Source: Treponema sp. UBA937
GTDB lineage: Bacteria; Spirochaetota; Spirochaetia; Treponematales; Breznakiellaceae
DNA: 35,873 nt
Direction: 5' to 3'
Assembly: GCA_002293455.1 (NCBI GenBank)
Contig: DBDH01000063.1
Span: 1 to 35,873, forward strand
Positions 30,875 to 35,873 of the stretch are shown piece by piece; within the stretch, counting starts at the first letter, position 1; every line of letters starts with the position of its first letter. A program made the position numbers and the translations under genes. The notes under the pieces were generated by a model that was not told where the DNA came from, did not search any database, and saw nothing but the letters and a program-made list of their open reading frames with translations.

Positions 30875-31912
30875 TCAGCTGCCGCCGGCCAATTTCAGGT
30901 AATTCCAGAATGTGGGCGATTCTTGTCCCAGGCACCAAAAGCCGATAGATTTTATTCCCATAGATTTATACATTTCCATCCGGGTGGAAAGCGATATATC
31001 ATCTTCGTAATAGGTTGTTATTGTTACAGGCACCTGGAATGAAAAATAAGGAACGCCGTCCAGTCTTTCTACTTCGGTAATGCCGTTTTCCCGTTTAATC
31101 CGCTCGATACCGGAATTGAGGAAAGCCCGGTTTGTCGCGTAATCGCCCCAGGTCCGTCCGTAAAAAGGAATCCCCATAATAAGTTTTTCAGGCTCGATGA
31201 CACTTTGTGCATATCTTGCTACAGAGTTGCACCATTCCATGGAAGCGATGGGACCAGGCTCGCTGGTTGACCAATGTTCATCGTAAGCCATCACAAGAAT
31301 CCTATCGACAATCGGAGCAATCTTTGCATAATCATACACATTATTTTCTATGGTTCTTGTCCTCGCGGGAAGGGCTATCGTAAACATCTTATTTTTTAAT
31401 CCGTTTCGGAGTTCCTGCAGGAATGATCTGAAATTTTCTCCGTCCCTTCCGGGCACCAGTTCAAAATCAATTTGCAGTCCGTCGTAAGGATCCGCGGCGG
31501 CAAGAAGGTTCGCGATAAGCTGCCGTCTGACTTCACTTCCCGGTTCCAGTACAAAATGCGTCAAAGAATAACTATTACAGGTAACAATCATATGAACTCT
31601 GCCGTCAAAATCATTAATCTTCCGTGGATCGGGAACATTGATAAGGTTTCCGTAAGTATCAACTTCCGCCCCAAAGTAACCAAGGTCCGAAACAGGAAAA
31701 GATGATTGGAATGTTTCTTCTCTATCGTTCAATAAATAAGCCCAGATTTCTCCAAATGAGGAGACGGGCATATTTTCACCGTCGCTGACAGAAATTGCAA
31801 AATCCACAACTGTAACCGTAGATTGATCAACCTCTTCCCGAACGGCTGTCGAAGTACAGGATAGTATCACCGGAAGCAATAATACGGAAAGATAAACCGC
31901 GCGTATATTCAT
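30875..31912 (-). CDS. GH18-like lipoprotein, 345 aa
   Basis: The signal peptide ends in a lipobox (LPVILS before Cys19), so the mature protein is probably anchored in a membrane facing the periplasm or surface. The catalytic stretch YDGLQIDFE fits the GH18 consensus DGxxIDxE, with Glu151 as the acid. A strand MAYDEHWSTSEPG and the terminal segment SIGFWCLGQESPTFW match YaaH/chitinase-like GH18 barrels. Such proteins hydrolyse chitin, peptidoglycan or related beta-1,4-linked N-acetylglucosamine polymers. A wall-turnover role is possible. The ATG at 31912 follows GGGAAA. Confidence 0.85.
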   Translation of the reverse strand: MNIRAVYLSVLLLPVILSCTSTAVREEVDQSTVTVVDFAISVSDGENMPVSSFGEIWAYLLNDREETFQSSFPVSDLGYFGAEVDTYGNLINVPDPRKINDFDGRVHMIVTCNSYSLTHFVLEPGSEVRRQLIANLLAAADPYDGLQIDFELVPGRDGENFRSFLQELRNGLKNKMFTIALPARTRTIENNVYDYAKIAPIVDRILVMAYDEHWSTSEPGPIASMEWCNSVARYAQSVIEPEKLIMGIPFYGRTWGDYATNRAFLNSGIERIKRENGITEVERLDGVPYFSFQVPVTITTYYEDDISLSTRMEMYKSMGIKSIGFWCLGQESPTFWNYLKLAGGS

Positions 31913-32010
31913 ATAGATTTCCCTTTCTTTGATGCAAAATATTCTTTTTATTTTATATCTTTCGGATTATTTCCTTAATATCACAAGCGTTTTTGTGTTC
32001 AGATAAATGA

Positions 32011-32151
32011 GCTTCTTGCAAAACTCGGTCAGTTTTGCTGAAGCTTGGCGTATACGCCTTGCGATTTCGTGTCTGAAGGCGCGAACTAAAGTTCGGTGAA
32101 ATACGCTTTTTTAAGAAGTTGAAATTGCAAAAGCTGAAGTTTTACAATTTC
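32011..32151. other. Run of four hairpins in an intergenic region
   Basis: In the 304-bp gap between the GH18 lipoprotein and the next gene there are: GCAAAACT/AGTTTTGC (32018-32038) with outer GCTT/AAGC (32011-32044); the perfect palindrome GGCGTATACGCC (32047-32058); CGAAC-TAAA-GTTCG (32082-32095); and GAAATTG/CAATTTC (32121-32151) with an AAAA/TTTT inner stem. No ORF explains them. It may be a dispersed repeat of this genome or a structured 5' leader or RNA. Strand unknown. Confidence 0.45.
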
Positions 32152-32216
32152 CTCAAATTATCAATCTTGTCTTATGAAGCACTGTGTTTTTACCGATAAA
32201 GAGAAAGGAGGGTTCC

Positions 32217-32705
32217 ATGGGATGGAATAAGACATGTTGGCTGCTGCTGATTTTTGCGGTATTTGGAGGAGGATTGTTGTTCTCTGAAACGGTTTCTATC
32301 ATAATTGTAGAAACAGGCATCCCCGAAGAAGCGCCGGCAATAGAAGGTTCCCTTATTTGGGAAAGCGGTCTCATGGATGTTTTTTTTGAACATGGTCACA
32401 TAGTCAGCAATGCTCCTATGGTAAGGCTGAGAGCTGAACAAGCAAACCCTTATCCCAGTGAACAGCTTCTTAATATTGATGAAGTCCGGGACGGCGGTTC
32501 CGCTTATTATATTTTGGCGGTTCTTAACTATATGGGAACGTATGAGAGAACATCAATTCCATCGTCAATTTCATTAAGGGTTGTTCAATTGTACCCGAAT
32601 AAAATCCTTTTTGAGATACAGGTTGATGGAACCAAAAAAAATGTCCGGAATGAGCTGGAATATGCGAAACAAGCTGCGGAAGCTATGATTCCGTATGTAA
32701 AATAA
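32217..32705 (+). CDS. Secreted hypothetical protein, 162 aa
   Basis: The family is not recognised. A signal peptide (MGWNKTCWLLLIFAVFGGGLLFS) leads into a mature domain with SIIIVETGIPEEAPAIEGSL and, later, a mixed alpha/beta stretch (AYYILAVLNYMGT, then ISLRVVQLYPNKILFEIQVD). The ATG at 32217 is preceded by AAAGGAGGG, a strong ribosome binding site. The next gene, a SPOR-domain protein, starts 25 bp after its stop, so they probably form an envelope-related operon. The pattern of a signal peptide plus one small domain suggests a periplasmic or outer-membrane-associated protein. Confidence 0.7.
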   Translation: MGWNKTCWLLLIFAVFGGGLLFSETVSIIIVETGIPEEAPAIEGSLIWESGLMDVFFEHGHIVSNAPMVRLRAEQANPYPSEQLLNIDEVRDGGSAYYILAVLNYMGTYERTSIPSSISLRVVQLYPNKILFEIQVDGTKKNVRNELEYAKQAAEAMIPYVK

Positions 32706-32730
32706 AGAGATTTGTTCTTTGGAGTGTAAC

Positions 32731-34464
32731 ATGAAGCGATTTGGACTGTTCTTCTTAATCATATTATTGGTTTCCTCATTGGCGGGAGCTGCGGGATGGG
32801 AAGGAACGGGAACCGTTTCCTCATCGGGGCTTTTACCGGATGAAGGGTATTATGTTGCTACCAATGCTTTTCCCCGGAATACCGTTGTAGATCTTACGAA
32901 CATGGAAACAAGGAAAACTGTCCGTGTTATTGTTGCGTCAGGTCTGGAATCTCCAGGAATGCTCGCTATGGTTTCGAGGGATGCCGCCAATGCTATCGGT
33001 TTAACCAACACCGCCATAGGCCGGATTCGTATATCCACGCCGAATGATATCGGGTTTGTCCCCGGATTAAGGGAAGACAGAGTATCCCGCAGCGGAGATC
33101 CCGATCATGATTCTTTGGCTGCCGTAACGCAGCGTACCGGAACCATTCCTAGCCCTGAAAGTGCGGCAACTCTGCCAGATCAACCGGCATTTGTTTATCC
33201 GGAAGAAGTACATACACAAATACCGGAAGAAACCGGCAATGCCGCCGCGGAAAATCCTCCTGCCGGCGTTGTTGATGTTCCCGAAACCTATCCTCCATCA
33301 ATGGCAGTTATCGATGATGATTCTGTCGTTGCCGAGCTGCCGCCCCAGCCTACATGGGTTTATCCGCAGGAAATTGATGAAACGCGGGAAATCAACAATG
33401 CTCCTAATGAATACCCTGATGACGCTATCGTTATTGTTCCGGAACCGGAAACTGATGATGATCCCGCTGCCGCTGATGTTCCGTCCGATCCGTTGCCGCT
33501 TTCCCCGATAATAATCGATACGCCGAAGGAAGCTCTTGCCGAGCTTCCCGAAACCAGTGACCCTCCGGTACTCACCGGGGAAGATGATCCGTCCGTTACC
33601 CTCATTCCGTCTCAAACGCCCGTTTCTGCCGAAGACTCCGGAAAAACCTCATCCGCTGCTGTGGTTTCTCCCCCTCCTTCGGAAGAAGTATATGAAAATC
33701 CCCAAAGCACTATTGCCGTAATGGAACCTCATATACCAACAGCGGAAGATTTTCCGGAAACCAGCAATCCCCCAATGCTGATCGGCAGCGGCGATCCGTC
33801 GGTAACCGTAATTTCTTCCGAGATTCCGCCTGTTCAGCCGGCGCCGTTTTCTCCCGAAGAAACATACGAAGTGCCGGAGACGAGTATCGCGGTAGTGGAA
33901 CCGGGAATCTCGGAAGATGATGCTCCGGAAGCATTCCTTCCCCCGGATCCGGATACTGTTCCTGATCCGGAAACCGCGGCTATCGAGCCGGAACCGCCCG
34001 CCGCGGCTATTGTTGAAGTTGAAAATCCGGAAACGGAGACAGAACTTGTCTTTGTTCCGACAAGTGAAAGGCCTCCCGAATCAAGTCCTTACGATTCGCT
34101 GCCAAGCGATTCGGAAATTAGTCCTTTGCCGGAAACAAGTCCTTCCGGCAACGCGGTTATTTCTCACGGCCCTTCCGCCGCCCCTTCCGAGGGTCCAAGA
34201 TTTTCTGTTCCGGAGATATTCAGTCTGGAAAACGGTTATTATGTACAGCTCGGAGCATTCAGCGAGACCAATTCCGTTGAACAGATTATATCGGATATAG
34301 GACCTTCTTACCCGCTTAAAGTGCAGTCCGCAAAGAATAGTTCCGGTTCTCTGTACCGGGTTCTTGTGGGTCCGGTAAATATCGGGGAAGGGTCGGCGTT
34401 ATTGCAGCGCTTTAAAACCAAAGGTTATCGGGATTCATTTATCATTCCCCCTACGGGATACTGA
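32731..34464 (+). CDS. SPOR-domain envelope protein with long Pro/Glu-rich linker, 577 aa
   Basis: I chose ATG at 32731 with TTGGAG upstream. A signal peptide (KRFGLFFLIILLVSSLAGA) is followed by a small domain (about 22-110) whose VIVASGLESPGMLAMVSRDAA resembles the RlpA-type double-psi barrel region. Residues about 130-495 are a low-complexity linker rich in Pro, Glu, Ser and Val with repeated units (QPAFVYPEE and QPTWVYPQE; SDPPVLTGEDDPSVT and SNPPMLIGSGDPSVT; QSTIAVMEP and ETSIAVVEP). Residues 502-577 form a C-terminal SPOR domain (GYYVQLGAFSETNSVE, then LYRVLVGPVN) that binds denuded peptidoglycan at division sites. A role in septal wall remodelling is likely. Confidence 0.82.
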   Translation: MKRFGLFFLIILLVSSLAGAAGWEGTGTVSSSGLLPDEGYYVATNAFPRNTVVDLTNMETRKTVRVIVASGLESPGMLAMVSRDAANAIGLTNTAIGRIRISTPNDIGFVPGLREDRVSRSGDPDHDSLAAVTQRTGTIPSPESAATLPDQPAFVYPEEVHTQIPEETGNAAAENPPAGVVDVPETYPPSMAVIDDDSVVAELPPQPTWVYPQEIDETREINNAPNEYPDDAIVIVPEPETDDDPAAADVPSDPLPLSPIIIDTPKEALAELPETSDPPVLTGEDDPSVTLIPSQTPVSAEDSGKTSSAAVVSPPPSEEVYENPQSTIAVMEPHIPTAEDFPETSNPPMLIGSGDPSVTVISSEIPPVQPAPFSPEETYEVPETSIAVVEPGISEDDAPEAFLPPDPDTVPDPETAAIEPEPPAAAIVEVENPETETELVFVPTSERPPESSPYDSLPSDSEISPLPETSPSGNAVISHGPSAAPSEGPRFSVPEIFSLENGYYVQLGAFSETNSVEQIISDIGPSYPLKVQSAKNSSGSLYRVLVGPVNIGEGSALLQRFKTKGYRDSFIIPPTGY

Positions 34465-34478
34465 ACCAAACAGCAAAA

Positions 34479-34514
34479 AGCAGGGAGTAATGTCCATACT
34501 CATTTTTCCCTGCT
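34479..34514. terminator. Bidirectional terminator-like hairpin
   Basis: AGCAGGGA (34479-34486) and TCCCTGCT (34507-34514) form an 8-bp stem, with A-rich and T-rich flanks. The right arm lies within the last codons of the MFS gene, so the converging transcripts share it. Confidence 0.6.
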
Positions 34515-35693
34515 CTTTGTTTTGAACATTAGGAAAAAGCAAGCTCCGCCGATGATTCCATAAACCGATATAAGCATGTACACCTGGCTCAAGGTAACAA
34601 TCTTTACAAGCAAAGCGTAAATCAAACTGAAGCAAATCATTACAATATTCTGCGCCGCGCCATAAAATGATAACACCGTAGAGCGGCCTTCTTCCTGTAT
34701 TTCATTCTGCAACGCGTCTACAAACAAAATTTCCGTTATAGCCATAATCATGACGGAAAAACCGAAAATCAAAAGAACGTACCGGTTCCATATCATGGAA
34801 AAAACGATGAGGCAGACGCAGGACAGTGTGAAAAAAAGGAACAGCGTCCTTACAGAACGAATCTTTTTTTGCACGATAGGAGCCAGAATATCGCCCAAGG
34901 CAACAAAAATAAACCTAATTGTTAAAATGACGCTGACCCATACGCTGCTTAATTGAAAATCGTTGATGATAAGCGCATCAAATTCATCAAGATAGGCTCC
35001 CAGACTCGCAAAAAACGCGAGAAATAAGATAAAAGCTGATACAACGCCGTTTCCTTTAATAAAAAATGCGCTTTCTTTGAATGTTTCTATAAAACTTACG
35101 GCTTTTTCGGTATGTTTTCCGGATAAACGCTCTGAATAAAAGTTTTTTTCTCTCAGCTGCATCGCAAATATCACATTGATAAAGCATACCGCCGCCGAAA
35201 TAAGAGAAATCACTTCAATATTGATAAAACCCGCAATGATTCCCGCCGACGCAATCCCCGTGATGCTGCCCGCATGTTCAAAAAACCGGGCTTTGCCGTA
35301 CACTTTGGCAAAATCTTCTTCGCGGTTGTCGCTTTTTAAGTTATCAAAAATCAATCCTTCCTCTGTGCCGGATGTAAAAGCCCCCGCAAGAGCCCAAAAC
35401 ACAAAACCCGCGGCAAACATGATAAACGAATAGGAAAAAAACCAGATAACGAAACAGAAACCTTGCAAAACCGATGCCCAAACCAGCATGTTTCTCCGGT
35501 TCCACCTGTCCGCCAAAATCCCCGACGGTATTTCAAAAAGAATGGCGAACACAGACCAAAGCGCGATCAATAAAGCGACCTCTGTGACCGATTGCCCCCG
35601 TTCGATGAACAAGATCGTATAAAAAGCATAAATCGGCAGACAGTTGCTGATAAATTTATATATGTATAAGGTTTTCACATTAAACCGATTCAT
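34500..35693 (-). CDS. MFS transporter, 397 aa
   Basis: About twelve hydrophobic helices are present. The cytoplasmic loop between helices 2 and 3 carries the MFS motif A-like LADRWNRRN (about 59-67), after GILA. Helix content and length suit a drug-efflux type (DHA1) or solute exporter, but no substrate signature is evident. The ATG at 35693 has no clear ribosome binding site. A promoter with TTGAAA and TACAGT lies 35-63 bp upstream. The neighbours to the left converge on it; the right neighbour is outside the window. Confidence 0.85.
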   Translation of the reverse strand: MNRFNVKTLYIYKFISNCLPIYAFYTILFIERGQSVTEVALLIALWSVFAILFEIPSGILADRWNRRNMLVWASVLQGFCFVIWFFSYSFIMFAAGFVFWALAGAFTSGTEEGLIFDNLKSDNREEDFAKVYGKARFFEHAGSITGIASAGIIAGFINIEVISLISAAVCFINVIFAMQLREKNFYSERLSGKHTEKAVSFIETFKESAFFIKGNGVVSAFILFLAFFASLGAYLDEFDALIINDFQLSSVWVSVILTIRFIFVALGDILAPIVQKKIRSVRTLFLFFTLSCVCLIVFSMIWNRYVLLIFGFSVMIMAITEILFVDALQNEIQEEGRSTVLSFYGAAQNIVMICFSLIYALLVKIVTLSQVYMLISVYGIIGGACFFLMFKTKSREK

Positions 35694-35727
35694 GCGGCAT
35701 CCTGTTGTTTAGCAAACATAACAACTC

Positions 35728-35756
35728 ACTGTACCACTTCACAAACACTTTTTCAA
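35728..35756 (-). promoter_or_regulatory. Promoter of the MFS gene
   Basis: On the minus strand TTGAAA (35756-35751) and TACAGT (35733-35728) have a 17-bp spacer. A GAGCG-AAAAC-CGCTC hairpin lies just upstream at 35759-35773. Confidence 0.5.
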
Positions 35757-35796
35757 AGGAGCGAAAACCGCTCTTCTTGCAAACCATACTATACAT

Positions 35797-35873
35797 CTAG
35801 GGTAACACTGATTAAATCGAGATTATTTCTGACAGGGTCGAAATAATCTCTTTTTTTGCATAAGTAACATATT
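35797..35873. repeat. Inverted-repeat element end plus hairpin with T tract (edge copy)
   Basis: CTAGGGTAACACTGATTA begins at 35797, matching 1-23 and 9568-9634. It is followed by GAGATTATTT (35819-35828) and its complement AAATAATCTC (35841-35850), then TTTTTTTG. The latter has the form of an intrinsic terminator on the plus strand. The element runs out of the window. Confidence 0.65.

Noticed and set aside
1..35873. CRISPR array
   Set aside because: No set of regularly spaced direct repeats was found. The repeats present are pairs or inverted elements without spacer periodicity.

Overview
The window looks like a draft chromosomal contig from a spirochaete of the Treponema group. I infer this from protein style: secreted MORN-type repeat proteins, spirochaetal-looking lipoproteins, many toxin-antitoxin (TA) genes, and a periplasmic-binding-protein/GH43 xyloside locus typical of gut treponemes. 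There is no rRNA to settle it. Both window edges fall in the same inverted-repeat family (1-23 and from 35797), which suggests the contig was broken at dispersed repeats.

Left part (1 to about 9.5 kb), accessory and AT-rich. In order it holds: a tiny gene head-to-head with an XRE regulator; a duplicated RelE-type TA module in which the second toxin has lost its N-terminus; a divergent block that reads like a restriction-modification locus (C5-cytosine methyltransferase, a small repeat protein and an AbrB-like protein on the minus strand; an XRE regulator and a PD-(D/E)XK nuclease-like protein on the plus strand); a Phd/RelE pair; a HicAB pair; a Panacea-domain antitoxin with an overlapping small toxin candidate; and a secreted MORN-like protein. 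Two 3'-end fragments of that MORN-like gene sit directly upstream of the Phd/RelE and HicAB modules. A 3'-half relic of tRNA-Arg(CCT) at 9471-9517 may mark the island border.

Transition (9.5 to 12.5 kb): a short inverted-repeat element, a TldD gene interrupted by an in-frame TAG codon, a PmbA/TldE partner, and an intact tRNA-Val(CAC) with a good promoter.

Right part (12.6 to 35.7 kb), mostly housekeeping and richer in GC: a DUF6941-like protein, a polyprenyl diphosphate synthase, guaB preceded by a purB-like fragment and a hairpin, uvrB, a sugar ABC importer with a GH43 beta-xylosidase and an AraC regulator, yggT-recG, dnaE, rlmE, a GH18-like lipoprotein, a secreted protein followed by a SPOR-domain protein, and an MFS transporter.

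How the genes work together: SBP, GH43, MalF and MalG form a tightly overlapping operon that would import xylo-oligosaccharides and hydrolyse them in the cytoplasm, with the AraC protein as the obvious local regulator. The left island is a cluster of addiction and defence genes eroded by recombination. The most interesting unexplained items are the candidate nuclease/methyltransferase locus, the Panacea TA pair, the amber-interrupted tldD, a 95-nt GC-rich foldable element (7916-8010) and a run of four hairpins at 32011-32151.
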